A stretch of DNA of 9,977 nt, taken from Treponema sp. Its GTDB lineage: Bacteria > Spirochaetota > Spirochaetia > Treponematales > Treponemataceae. The position numbers and the translations under genes were made by a program. The stretch spans positions 1 to 9,977 of the forward strand of contig DLYJ01000036.1 of the NCBI GenBank assembly GCA_003447785.1, in the 5' to 3' direction. Shown one piece after another: positions 1-7,537 of the stretch; within the stretch, counting starts at the first letter, position 1; the number at the start of each line of letters is the position of its first letter. A model generated the notes under the pieces. That model worked only from the letters and a program-made list of their open reading frames with translations. It had not been told where the DNA came from and did not search any database.

Positions 1-697
1 CTTTTACGGCAGGATCATTAATCATATCCGCTGCCTTTCCGCTTGATGCGATGCTTCCTGTTTCAAGAATATAAACACGGTTTGCAATACTCATCGCCTT
101 GAACGCATTCTGTTCAACAAGAAGAATTGTAGTTCCGTCTGCGTTGATTTTTTTGATAATGTCAAAAATTTCGTCTACGAGAATCGGGGCAAGACCCATA
201 CTCGGTTCATCCAGGAGGAGAAGTTTTGGCTGTGCCATAAGACCCCGGCCCATAGCAAGCATCTGCTGTTCACCACCGCTCAAAGTACCGCTGATCTGAC
301 GGATACGTTCCTTGAGACGTGGAAAAAGTTCAAAAACATGTTCCATATCATTTTTGATTGCTGCACGATCCTTTCTTGTAAAAGCGCCCATTTCGAGGTT
401 TTCCTTTACAGTAAGGTTTGCAAAGATTCGTCTTCCTTCCGGAACCTGAATCAGACCGCGGCGTACAATCTGTTCCGGAGCAAGTGAAGTAATGTTTTCT
501 CCGTCAAAAACGACGCTACCGTTCTGTTTTTTGATAAGGTTTGAAATTGAATGAAGGGTTGTTGTTTTACCGGCACCATTTGAACCGATAAGACTGATAA
601 TTTCGCCCTGTTCAACATCAAAACTTATTCCTTTGAGGGCTCTGATTGCCCCGTAATTTACGATTAAATCTTTTACTTCAAGCATCTTATTTGCCAT
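1..697 (-). CDS. livF: LivF, branched-chain amino acid ABC transporter ATPase (3' end cut by window edge)
   Basis: This is the second nucleotide-binding subunit of the LivHMGF importer; it hydrolyses ATP on the inner face of the membrane. The translation has Walker A GSNGAGKTT at residues 38-46, the ABC signature LSGGEQ at about 139-144, and Walker B LLLLDEP at about 159-165 followed by SMGLAP, which is typical of LivF. The frame is open to the window edge (last visible residues NDPAVK), so only the usual short AYLG-type end is missing. Three in-frame ATGs exist at 712, 697 and 685. The one at 697 is chosen because GGGAG (706-710) lies 8 nt before it; the ATG at 712 overlaps the livG stop as TAATG but has no clear ribosome-binding site. 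It is the last visible gene of the livHMGF cluster and is probably translationally linked to livG. Identity is secure; the start is moderately sure. Confidence 0.95.
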   Translation of the reverse strand, partial: MANKMLEVKDLIVNYGAIRALKGISFDVEQGEIISLIGSNGAGKTTTLHSISNLIKKQNGSVVFDGENITSLAPEQIVRRGLIQVPEGRRIFANLTVKENLEMGAFTRKDRAAIKNDMEHVFELFPRLKERIRQISGTLSGGEQQMLAMGRGLMAQPKLLLLDEPSMGLAPILVDEIFDIIKKINADGTTILLVEQNAFKAMSIANRVYILETGSIASSGKAADMINDPAVK

Positions 698-711
698 TCT
701 GCCATCTCCCA

Positions 712-1515
712 TTACGCAAGGCTTTCGGCTTCAGAACCGAGGTAAGCTTTGATAACTTCCGGATTTGTCTTGATTTCTTCCGGAACTCCGCTTGCAAGAA
801 CACGACCATAGTTCAAAACGTAAAGCCGTTCACAAATGCCCATTACAAGCTTCATATCATGTTCAATCAGCAAAATAGTAAGATTGAATTCATTGCGGAT
901 AAAGGCGATGAGTTCCATCAGTTCCTTAGTTTCCTGAGGGTTCATGCCGGCTGCAGGTTCGTCCAGCAGAAGAAGTGTGGGATTTGCAGCAAGGGCGCGG
1001 CAAATCTCAAGTTTGCGCTGTTCACCATAAGGCAGGTTTGAAGCAAGTTCATTTTCTTTTTCTGCAATCTTAAACAGTTTAAGAAGGTTATGAACTCTGA
1101 GGCTCATCCATGCTTCGTCACGACGGTAACGGGGAGTGCGGAACAAAACATCAAGCTGGTTGCAGTGACGGCTTGAGTGAAGCGCAATCCGAACGTTATC
1201 AGCAACTGTCAGGTTCCCAAAAAGCCTGATGTTCTGGAAAGTTCTGGCAATACCGATTTTATTCAAATCGGCAGGTGTTTTTTTATTAACCAGGTGAACC
1301 TTGCCCTTTTTGTCCCAGAAAGTAATCTGACCGCTGGTGGGTGTGTAAACTCCGCTCAACATGTTGAATACAGTTGTCTTTCCGGCACCGTTCGGTCCGA
1401 TAAGGCCAACAAGTTCGCCTTCATGCAATTCAATATTAAATTCGCTTACGGCCTTTAATCCACCAAAAACAATTGAAATGTCAGAGGCCTGCAAAATAAT
1501 TTTTTTATCGCTCAT
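712..1515 (-). CDS. livG: LivG, branched-chain amino acid ABC transporter ATPase
   Basis: This is the first nucleotide-binding subunit of the importer, paired with LivF on the cytoplasmic side. The 267-residue protein has Walker A GPNGAGKTT at 40-48, the Q-loop in RTFQN at 91-95, the modified signature LPYGEQ at 161-166, Walker B LLLLDEP at 181-187, and the H-loop histidine in IEHD at about 219. LPYG in place of LSGG is normal for LivG and separates it from LivF. The length is usual for the family (about 255-270). A GTG at 1518 directly precedes the ATG at 1515. The ATG is preferred because GGGGAGG (1521-1527) is 5 nt from it but only 2 nt from the GTG. The gene starts 12 nt after the livM stop, and its stop overlaps a possible livF ATG, so the genes form one transcription unit. 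Confidence 0.97.
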   Translation of the reverse strand: MSDKKIILQASDISIVFGGLKAVSEFNIELHEGELVGLIGPNGAGKTTVFNMLSGVYTPTSGQITFWDKKGKVHLVNKKTPADLNKIGIARTFQNIRLFGNLTVADNVRIALHSSRHCNQLDVLFRTPRYRRDEAWMSLRVHNLLKLFKIAEKENELASNLPYGEQRKLEICRALAANPTLLLLDEPAAGMNPQETKELMELIAFIRNEFNLTILLIEHDMKLVMGICERLYVLNYGRVLASGVPEEIKTNPEVIKAYLGSEAESLA

Positions 1516-1527
1516 CACAGCCTCCCC

Positions 1528-2541
1528 TTAAACCTTTTCCTTTTTGATTTTTGAACAAAGTTTTCTGCAGAATCCCGGAAGTCCGTCCCAGATTTTTACA
1601 AATGAAACTTCGCGCATTCCCATGAGTCCCTGCGGACGGAAAAGCATTACAAGAATCAAAATTACCGGATAAATCAAAAGTCTGTAGTTCTGGAGGAATC
1701 GCAGGAATTCCTGGAGATAAGTCAAAACAAAGGCTGCAAGAATTGAACCGGTTACAGAGCCCATACCACCCAGAACAACGAAAATCAAATCGTTGATTGA
1801 ATTATTAAAGCTTGCAAGGTCCGGTTTAATAAAGCCGATGAACGGAGCGTAAAGTGCGCCGGCAAAACCTGCAATCAGGGAAGCGATTACAAAGCCAACC
1901 ATTTTGTACTTAAATACGCTGATACCGTTTGAGTTTGCGGCAATTTCATCTTCACGGACAGCAAGGATTGCCCGTCCGTAAGTTGAATGAATAAAGTTCA
2001 AAACCAGAACAATTACTGCCACAAGGGAACCGATGATTACAAAATAAGAAAGGGTCGGGCCCCATTCAAGGTTTGTTGTAAACACTGAAGGGAACTGCTT
2101 GCCGTTCGGGCCGCCTGTAATTCCCTTTAAGTTTACGAGAACTACACGGATGATTTCGCCGAAGGCAAGTGTTACGATTGCAAGATAGTCGCCTTCCAGC
2201 TTGAGTGTCGGAAAGCCGATTAAAAATCCAAAGAAAGCTGCAATCAGGGCCGCAATTATAATTGATACAGGAAGTGGAATTCCAAGATTCTGAGTCAAAA
2301 TAATAACTGAATATGCACCCAGAGCTTCAAAGCCGGCCTGTCCGAGACTGAGCTGACCTGTGATACCGCAAATCATGTTTACCGAAAGAGCCATGAGTGC
2401 ATTGATTCCGCCCAGTGTAAGAATCTGGGCGGTGTAAGCGTTGATGGCGCCTGCCTTAATCAAAATTGTTGGAACAATTATGGCCAGAAGAGCAAGAACT
2501 CCGGGAATGGCCATGTTACGGATAATTTTATTCTTCATCAT
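1528..2541 (-). CDS. livM: LivM, branched-chain amino acid ABC transporter permease
   Basis: This is an inner-membrane permease subunit that forms the translocation path with LivH. The 337-residue protein is mostly hydrophobic, with roughly eight to ten membrane segments starting near residue 12. Visible landmarks are the LivM-type block SLGQAGFEALGAYS at about 65-78, the cytoplasmic coupling stretch GRAILAVREDEIAANSNGI at about 189-207 that should contact the ATPases, and VVLGGMGSVTGSILAAF at about 255-271, followed by FRPQGLMG at 301-308. The C-terminus is short and basic. Two ATGs (2541 and 2538) stand together, with GGGAGG about 9 nt before the first; either could be used. The gene begins 16 nt after the livH stop. 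A LivM of a related amide or urea importer would look similar, so the substrate is inferred from the complete liv set rather than from this subunit. Confidence 0.96.
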   Translation of the reverse strand: MMKNKIIRNMAIPGVLALLAIIVPTILIKAGAINAYTAQILTLGGINALMALSVNMICGITGQLSLGQAGFEALGAYSVIILTQNLGIPLPVSIIIAALIAAFFGFLIGFPTLKLEGDYLAIVTLAFGEIIRVVLVNLKGITGGPNGKQFPSVFTTNLEWGPTLSYFVIIGSLVAVIVLVLNFIHSTYGRAILAVREDEIAANSNGISVFKYKMVGFVIASLIAGFAGALYAPFIGFIKPDLASFNNSINDLIFVVLGGMGSVTGSILAAFVLTYLQEFLRFLQNYRLLIYPVILILVMLFRPQGLMGMREVSFVKIWDGLPGFCRKLCSKIKKEKV

Positions 2542-2557
2542 TTTACATGCCCTCCCA

Positions 2558-3457
2558 TCAAACCTTAACGTGGGTTTTCTTGCCCAGGATTCCGCTTGGT
2601 TTTACAAGAAGAATTATAATCAAAATACAGTAAGAAATAGCGTCCGCATACTGTGACGAAATGTAAGCCTTGGTCATTGTTTCTGCGATACCCAGGATGA
2701 TACCGCCGAGCATTGCTCCTGGAATTGAACCGATACCACCCAGAACGGCTGCAACGAATGCCTTGAGACCGGGAATATAACCCATAACCGGGTCAATCTG
2801 CGGATAGGCTGTAGCGTACAAAACACCGCCCGCACCCGCCAGAACTGAACCGATAACGAAAGTTATTGCGATTGTTCTGTTTACGCTGATACCCATAAGA
2901 CTTGCGGCACCAAGGTCATAACTTACGGCGCGCATTGCCTTACCGGTTTTTGTATAGTTTACGATGTAATTCAGAAGGACCATCAGAACGGCACTCAAAA
3001 CGATTACAATCAGCTGAATGTTCGAAATTGAAACAAAAGACAAAGAAAAGTTCTTTGTTGCCATTGTGGGAAACTGACGAGGGTCCGGACCAACAAACGG
3101 GAGAACACGCATCAGGTTCTGCAGGATAAGTTCAACGGCAATTGCAGTGATTAAGGAATTTAAACGGGGCGCGTTACGCAAAGGTCTGTATGCGAGACGT
3201 TCAATTACGAGACTTAAAAGGGCACACATTACCATTGCGGCCACAAATGCACAGACCATTCCAAAAGGAGTAGTTCCAAGTGCACACAAAACAAAATAAC
3301 CTGCGTATGCGCCCACCATCATTACATCACCGTGGGCAAAGTTAATAAGCTTAACTATACCGTAAACCATCGTATAGCCAAGCGCGATTAAAGCGTAGAT
3401 ACTTCCAAGGGACAGCCCGTTGATAAGCTGCTGGAAGAACATATAAAGCGAGTTCAA
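2558..3457 (-). CDS. livH: LivH, branched-chain amino acid ABC transporter permease (TTG start)
   Basis: This is the partner permease of LivM in the inner membrane. The 299-residue product follows the E. coli LivH pattern as I remember it: an FFQQLINGLSLGSIYALIALG start, INFAHG at about 38-43, the coupling stretch GKAMRAVSYDLGAASLMGI at about 172-190, AVLGGIGSIPGAMLGG at about 237-252, and the end KPSGILG. The frame extends upstream to 3514, but those residues are lysine-rich and unlike the family. TTG at 3457 is chosen because GGAGG (3463-3467) is 5 nt before it, giving an N-terminus MNSLYMFFQQ of the expected family length. The ATG at 3442 would be 19-20 nt from that site and has none of its own. 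It is the first gene of the livHMGF cluster, separated from livJ by a terminator. Confidence 0.95.
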   Translation of the reverse strand: MNSLYMFFQQLINGLSLGSIYALIALGYTMVYGIVKLINFAHGDVMMVGAYAGYFVLCALGTTPFGMVCAFVAAMVMCALLSLVIERLAYRPLRNAPRLNSLITAIAVELILQNLMRVLPFVGPDPRQFPTMATKNFSLSFVSISNIQLIVIVLSAVLMVLLNYIVNYTKTGKAMRAVSYDLGAASLMGISVNRTIAITFVIGSVLAGAGGVLYATAYPQIDPVMGYIPGLKAFVAAVLGGIGSIPGAMLGGIILGIAETMTKAYISSQYADAISYCILIIILLVKPSGILGKKTHVKV

Positions 3458-3462
3458 ATCGT

Positions 3463-3467
3463 CCTCC
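3463..3467 (-). promoter_or_regulatory. Ribosome-binding site that fixes the livH TTG start
   Basis: The minus strand reads GGAGG here, 5 nt upstream of TTG at 3457. No comparable site precedes the ATG at 3442 or the upstream extension of the frame, so this site decides the start. Confidence 0.75.
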
Positions 3468-3491
3468 GACTTTTTTCTGTTTTTCCTTTTT

Positions 3492-3520
3492 ATTTTACAA
3501 GGAATTAAAAACAAGGTAAA
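3492..3520 (-). promoter_or_regulatory. Candidate promoter for livHMGF
   Basis: On the minus strand TTTACC (3515-3520) and TAAAAT (3492-3497) are separated by 17 bp, a normal sigma-70 spacing. It lies after the livJ terminator and 35 nt before the livH start. An overlapping TTGACT (3520-3525) is a better -35 hexamer but would be 22 bp from this -10. The assignment rests on pattern and position only. Confidence 0.4.
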
Positions 3521-3554
3521 GTCAAACCATAAAAACTTGCCGTTTCTTTTTTAC

Positions 3555-3597
3555 AAAAAAAGGCGTGGATTTCCCTATTGAGGAAACCCACGCCTTT
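3555..3597 (-). terminator. Intrinsic terminator after livJ
   Basis: A 16-bp stem (arms 3559-3574 and 3582-3597, one internal mismatch) with a 7-nt loop is followed on the minus strand by seven U residues (3555-3561). The stem contains a GGCGTGG/CCACGCC core. It should end the livJ transcript, or let part of it read through into livHMGF. On the plus strand the stem is followed by GTGAGTT, so it is not a convincing plus-strand terminator. Confidence 0.9.
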
Positions 3598-3682
3598 GTG
3601 AGTTAAGGGCCTGTCAGGATACACTGAATTCAGAGTCCCCGATCAAAGCCCTTTTATTCTTGCAACAACCCTGCAATAAAAC
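3598..3682 (-). other. livJ 3' untranslated region with weak secondary structure
   Basis: These 85 nt between the livJ stop and the terminator have no coding frame of note. They contain a 6-bp inverted repeat, AAGGGC (3605-3610) with GCCCTT (3648-3653), enclosing the 10-bp palindrome CTGAATTCAG (3624-3633). They could protect the 3' end of the livJ message or feed a 3'-derived small RNA, but nothing in the sequence proves either. Confidence 0.3.
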
Positions 3683-4819
3683 TTACGGCTGTACTGTAGT
3701 TTTGTAAGCAGTTGTCAAAGCACCGTCTTTGCGGATAACTTCGAGCATTACAGCTGATTTAATAGGGTTGCGTTTGTCATCGAATGTAAGGTGACCTGTT
3801 ACATAATCACCGTCAGTCTTTTCCAATGCGTCACGAACAGCTTCGCTGTCAGCGCTTCCTGCAGCGGCAATAGCGTCTTTGAGCATGTAAACTGAGTCGT
3901 ATCCGAGAGCAGCAAATGCGTTAGGAACTTTGTTGTATTTAGCCTGGAAAGCTTCAACAAACTTCTGAACAGCACCTTCTGTTGAGTCTGTAGCATAGTG
4001 GTTAGAGTAGAAACCATTGAGAACTTCGTCACCTGCGTTGTCGTTGTTCATACCGTCCCATCCGTCAGCACCAACGATTGGTGTATTGATTCCCTGAGCA
4101 CGGAGCTGTTTAGCGATCAAAGCAACTGTTCCGTAGTAATCCGGAAGGTATACAACATCAGGATTAGCGTTCTTAATCTTTGTGAGCTGAGCGTTAAAGT
4201 CTTTATCGCCTGTAGCATAAGATTCTTTTGCAACGATTTTACCGCCCAAAGCTTCGAATGTAGCAACGAAGTTGTCTGTCAAGCCAACAGAGTAGTCGTT
4301 ACCAATGTCATAAAGAACGGCAGCTTTGCGTGAACCGAGAGTTTCGTAAGAGAATTTTCCTCCTACAGTTCCCTGGAACGGGTCAATGAAACATGTGCGG
4401 AAAATGAAGTTTCCGGCATCTGTAATTGCAGGTGCTGTAGCAGCAGGAGCAATCTGAAGAACTTTCTGAGCCTGTGCAAGCTGTGTGATAGCCTGTGTAC
4501 AGCCGGAAGTCAAAGAACCAATTACGAGTTTGATTCCATCTTTTGTAGTCAGTTTTTTATATGCGCTTACTGATTTTTCAGGATTTCCTTCATCATCTTC
4601 AGCTACAATCTTGAGCATTTTGCCGTTTACACCGCCGGCAGCGTTGATTTCTTCAACAGCAAGTTCGATACCGTTCTTGCATTCAACACCGTAAACAGCT
4701 ACTGGACCAGACAAAGGTCCGATAGAACCAACTTTAATTACATCTTCTGATTTTCCTGAACATCCAAGAACCAGAAGACCAGCCATTGCCAAAGACAAAG
4801 CTCCAACAATTTTTTTCAT
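3683..4819 (-). CDS. livJ: LivJ/LivK-type branched-chain amino acid binding lipoprotein
   Basis: This is the extracytoplasmic substrate-binding protein that delivers ligand to LivHM. The 378-residue precursor begins with a lipoprotein signal: MKK, a hydrophobic stretch, then the lipobox LVLGC with the acylated cysteine at position 20, so the mature protein is membrane-anchored. The mature part has type I periplasmic-binding features: IKVGSIGPLSGPVAVYG near the N-terminus, the KNGIELAVEEINAAGGVNG helix, the IGSLTSGCTQA loop where family members contact the ligand's carboxylate and amine, and APAATAPAITDAG. Length is normal. GGAGG about 8 nt before the ATG supports the start. The ligand is most likely leucine, isoleucine or valine, by family and operon; other amino acids or short amides are possible. 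A terminator separates it from livHMGF, which fits the greater amount of binding protein such systems usually need. Confidence 0.94.
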   Translation of the reverse strand: MKKIVGALSLAMAGLLVLGCSGKSEDVIKVGSIGPLSGPVAVYGVECKNGIELAVEEINAAGGVNGKMLKIVAEDDEGNPEKSVSAYKKLTTKDGIKLVIGSLTSGCTQAITQLAQAQKVLQIAPAATAPAITDAGNFIFRTCFIDPFQGTVGGKFSYETLGSRKAAVLYDIGNDYSVGLTDNFVATFEALGGKIVAKESYATGDKDFNAQLTKIKNANPDVVYLPDYYGTVALIAKQLRAQGINTPIVGADGWDGMNNDNAGDEVLNGFYSNHYATDSTEGAVQKFVEAFQAKYNKVPNAFAALGYDSVYMLKDAIAAAGSADSEAVRDALEKTDGDYVTGHLTFDDKRNPIKSAVMLEVIRKDGALTTAYKTTVQP

Positions 4820-4851
4820 TTTTTTTCCTCCATACTTTTAGAAAAAAATGT

Positions 4852-4867
4852 CTCAAAGTTTTTTGAG
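4852..4867 (-). other. Small hairpin in the livJ leader
   Basis: CTCAAA (4852-4857) and TTTGAG (4862-4867) can form a 6-bp stem with a 4-nt loop. On the minus strand it is followed closely by a run of U residues, resembling a weak attenuator about 35 nt before the livJ start. With only two GC pairs, the stem may have no function. Confidence 0.2.
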
Positions 4868-4887
4868 TTTCTTGTACTTTAAATCTA

Positions 4888-4916
4888 ATTACTTTTACTC
4901 ATTTAGTAAAGGTCAA
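4888..4916 (-). promoter_or_regulatory. Candidate proximal livJ promoter with inverted repeat in its spacer
   Basis: On the minus strand TTGACC (4911-4916) and AGTAAT (4888-4893) are 17 bp apart. The spacer is exactly the inverted repeat TTTACT-N5-AGTAAA (4894-4910). The -35 matches consensus at 5 of 6 positions, the -10 at 4 of 6. An alternative pairing uses TTTACT (4905-4910) with TAGATT (4882-4887), also 17 bp apart. The repeat is well placed to act as an operator, but no regulator can be named. Confidence 0.4.
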
Positions 4917-4947
4917 AAAATAGAATCCGCCTTATGATAGTTCAAAA

Positions 4948-4978
4948 TTTATAACGAATTTTTAACACAACTTGTTAA
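4948..4978 (-). promoter_or_regulatory. Candidate distal livJ promoter
   Basis: On the minus strand TTAACA (4973-4978) and TATAAA (4948-4953) are 19 bp apart. The -35 lies in one arm of the palindrome at 4961-4979 and mirrors the plus-strand promoter. The spacer is longer than the usual 17 bp, so confidence is limited. Confidence 0.3.
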
Positions 4979-4979
4979 A
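4961..4979. promoter_or_regulatory. 19-bp palindrome between divergent promoters (putative operator)
   Basis: TTTAACA (4961-4967) and TGTTAAA (4973-4979) form a perfect 7-5-7 inverted repeat. Its arms supply TTAACA as a potential -35 in both directions. The length and symmetry suit a dimeric repressor or activator acting on livJ and the chemoreceptor gene together. The regulator is unknown and none is encoded in the window. Confidence 0.45.
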
Positions 4980-4992
4980 GCCATAGTATAAT
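4962..4992 (+). promoter_or_regulatory. Candidate promoter of the chemoreceptor gene
   Basis: TATAAT at 4987-4992 is a perfect -10 hexamer. TTAACA at 4962-4967 matches the -35 consensus at 5 of 6 positions but the spacer is 19 bp. GATAAT at 4997-5002 is a second possible -10. The predicted start would leave a leader of about 45 nt before the ATG at 5043. Confidence 0.45.
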
Positions 4993-5042
4993 TACCGATA
5001 ATAGTAGAGAGTAATTTTTAAAATAGCTAAAGCGAGATAAAT

Positions 5043-7484
5043 ATGAATAAGAATACTATTGCTTTTTTAACCAGATCTCTTGTAGACGCAACCGGCAGCA
5101 ACATGTGGCGCGGAATTAAGAATGGTTGTTTAAAAGATGGTCGACCTTTATTCACCTTCAGAGGACCTGTTTTAAATAAGGGACAAGGTTCAATTATCTA
5201 TCATCTCATCGATGATAATTCTGTTTCAGGAATTATTTCCTGGGCATCCAGTGATGCTGACCCTGCAACAACTGAGTACTACAAAAAATATCAGAAAACA
5301 CCTCTTATCTGTATGACTTTCCGTCTTCCGGGACACCCGCTTATTGTCACAGACTGTAAGACCGGAATTATGGAAATGATGGACCACCTGATTGATGTTC
5401 ACCATTTTACAAAAATCGCATTTATCCGCGGACCGGAAGCCCACGTATACGCCAAAGAACGCTACGAAGGCTATCTTGAAAGTCTTGCAAAACATAGAAT
5501 TCCTGTAAACAACGACCTTATTTCACCGTGCGGAGGATGGGCTTTGAGCGACGGAGCCAAGGCAATTAACGCATGGATTAACAAAGGCCTGGTAATCGGA
5601 AAGGATATCCAGGCTGTAGTTGCAGTCGGTGACAACGTTGCAATCGGTGCCGAAGAAGAACTTATTTCAAAGGGATATTCGGTTCCCCACGATATCGCGG
5701 TCTGCGGCTTTAACGGTACAAACGATGCCGCATGGAGCAATCCGCCAATCACAACTGTAGAAATGCCGTTTTACGGCCTGGGTACAAAGGGCTACGAAAC
5801 TTTAACTGCCCTGATGAACCACCAGGAAGTTCCTGAAGTATTCCGCTACCAGACCAGACTTGTTCTTGGCGAGTCATGCGGCTGTACATCAGTTTCCGTA
5901 AAAAAAGCCTTCCTGAATATCGGTGCAAAAGATGAAGACAGTCACGGATTCTTCAGAAAAAAGAGTACAGGTTCAATGTCAGAGACCGAAATAATTGAAT
6001 TATTCAATTCGGCCACATGGAAAGACAAACTCAAACTTATCATATTGAATGTTGTGGACCATAACCGTTATTCACTTCCACAGATTCATGAATTCTTTGA
6101 TACATTTACAATCCGCTTTATCGGAGCCCTTGTTCAGGATTCACTTGATCCAAAATCAAAACCGGTTTTCATGGAGGAATTATCACGGGGTCTGAACAAG
6201 TTTATTCCGATTTCAAAAGAATTCTCTGTATGGCAGGACATAATTTCTGTCTGCCGTGCCTACACTCTTCCGGCTCTGCAGGCTCACCCAGTCTTCTACA
6301 AAAAAGCAGATAATCTTTTCCAGCAGGCCCGAATTCTGATTAACGAAGTTGATTGCCGTACCCAGAAGCAGACCGTTCTCCTGGAAGCACGGAATGAAGC
6401 CAACCTGAGAAATATCAGCACGCAGATTCTTTCATGTTCGGACAAAGAAGAACTGATGAATCTGATTGAAAAGTCTCTTCCTAAACTGCAGATTTCAGGC
6501 TGTTATGTAGTTTTGTATAATGACTGCAAATATACCGAAGAAAATCATCTGATTCCGGAAAAGAGTACATTGCTTCTTGCTGTACGCGGCGGAACAAGGG
6601 TTGCTCTGCCGGACGAAGGAATGGTATTCAGGACAAAGGATATCGTGCCTGACCAGATAATGGGCAGCGGCGAAGGTGAACTTTTTGAAGTTGAATCCCT
6701 GCACTACCAGGACCAGTATCTCGGTTACATCGTATTTGAATCCAAGGCCGAAATCGGAACAACCTTTATGACTCTCCGCGACCAGATTTCATGTTCATTG
6801 TACAGCGCACTTCTTCTTGAAGAACGCAACAAAAGCCGTGTAAGGCTGGAAAGAACAATGCACACAATGACAGAAAAGGCCGATCTTGTATCAAATCAGT
6901 CTGAAGGAATTTCAACAAATATCAATGGAATTTCAAAATCAATGGGTGACGTTGCAGCCAATATCAAAAATATTTCGGGCAACATCGTAACAGTTACTGA
7001 CACAATTGATTCAGCAAACAAATTGATTTCAGAAGCAAATGAGGCCATCGGACAGCTTGTTGAAAGCACAGTTCAGATTAAAAACTCAATTCACATGATT
7101 AACGACATTGCGGAAACCACAAACGTTCTTTCCCTCAATGCGGCAATCGAAGCTGCTCACGCCGGTGACGCAGGTCGTGGATTCAGTGTAGTTGCAAAAG
7201 AAGTTAAGTCTCTTGCAGCCCAGACTGTAAATTCAACCAAGTCCATCCAGGAACTCGTTGAACAGACATCAGACAACACAAAACAGACAGAAGAAATTAT
7301 CAACAAAACCTATTCTGCAATGCAGAAAATCGCTGAACTTGCAGACAACATCAAGCAGTCAATCAACGATCAGGTTAGTTCTTCAACATCGATTTCTACA
7401 CAGCTGCAGGGTGCATCAGAAGGTGCAGTCCAGATTTCCAATGCAATTACAGAAATCGCTTCTCTTGGTGAAAAGCTGATTTAA
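5043..7484 (+). CDS. Predicted soluble chemoreceptor: LacI-type ligand domain fused to MCP signalling domain
   Basis: This 813-residue protein probably senses a small intracellular ligand and controls the CheA/CheW complex. Residues 1-280 resemble the ligand-binding part of LacI-family regulators: [20 protein letters not shown] at about 125-144, [35 protein letters not shown] at about 191-225, and [11 protein letters not shown] at about 233-243. No helix-turn-helix precedes it. The domain ends in ESCGC at 277-281. Residues 290-450 are unassigned; about 450-595 may be a GAF-like fold, judged only from its alpha/beta pattern. Residues 600-813 form the MCP coiled coil, with the hairpin tip [20 protein letters not shown] at 686-705 and [20 protein letters not shown] at 707-726. 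I see no signal peptide, membrane segment or C-terminal CheR-binding pentapeptide, so it should be cytosolic. The ribosome-binding site is weak (GCGAG about 7 nt before ATG). It diverges from the liv genes, but a link to amino acid sensing is inference. Confidence 0.88.
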   Translation: MNKNTIAFLTRSLVDATGSNMWRGIKNGCLKDGRPLFTFRGPVLNKGQGSIIYHLIDDNSVSGIISWASSDADPATTEYYKKYQKTPLICMTFRLPGHPLIVTDCKTGIMEMMDHLIDVHHFTKIAFIRGPEAHVYAKERYEGYLESLAKHRIPVNNDLISPCGGWALSDGAKAINAWINKGLVIGKDIQAVVAVGDNVAIGAEEELISKGYSVPHDIAVCGFNGTNDAAWSNPPITTVEMPFYGLGTKGYETLTALMNHQEVPEVFRYQTRLVLGESCGCTSVSVKKAFLNIGAKDEDSHGFFRKKSTGSMSETEIIELFNSATWKDKLKLIILNVVDHNRYSLPQIHEFFDTFTIRFIGALVQDSLDPKSKPVFMEELSRGLNKFIPISKEFSVWQDIISVCRAYTLPALQAHPVFYKKADNLFQQARILINEVDCRTQKQTVLLEARNEANLRNISTQILSCSDKEELMNLIEKSLPKLQISGCYVVLYNDCKYTEENHLIPEKSTLLLAVRGGTRVALPDEGMVFRTKDIVPDQIMGSGEGELFEVESLHYQDQYLGYIVFESKAEIGTTFMTLRDQISCSLYSALLLEERNKSRVRLERTMHTMTEKADLVSNQSEGISTNINGISKSMGDVAANIKNISGNIVTVTDTIDSANKLISEANEAIGQLVESTVQIKNSIHMINDIAETTNVLSLNAAIEAAHAGDAGRGFSVVAKEVKSLAAQTVNSTKSIQELVEQTSDNTKQTEEIINKTYSAMQKIAELADNIKQSINDQVSSSTSISTQLQGASEGAVQISNAITEIASLGEKLI

Positions 7485-7517
7485 AAAAATAATGCCGTCC
7501 TTGCCATGAAGGACGGC
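7483..7517 (-). terminator. Intrinsic terminator closing the ribosomal alpha operon
   Basis: A perfect 9-bp stem, GCCGTCCTT (7494-7502) with AAGGACGGC (7509-7517), and a 6-nt loop is followed on the minus strand by ATTATTTTTTTA. It lies 20 nt past the stop of the zinc-ribbon gene. The U-rich tract is only on the minus-strand side, so it mainly serves the ribosomal operon. The hairpin may also block or stabilise the convergent chemoreceptor transcript, whose stop codon is at 7482-7484. Confidence 0.88.
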
Positions 7518-7537
7518 TCAAACACAGTTAAACTACT

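Noticed and set aside
646..1041. Plus-strand frame of 131 codons
   Set aside because: It lies antisense to livG and the livF start, both of which have full ABC motifs; the plus-strand translation has no recognisable domain.
3458..3514. N-terminal extension of livH
   Set aside because: The added residues are Lys-rich, unlike LivH, have no ribosome-binding site, and overlap the candidate promoter.
4998..5042. Riboswitch or T-box in front of the chemoreceptor gene
   Set aside because: The leader is short and A/T-rich, with no stable stems or T-box-like motif.
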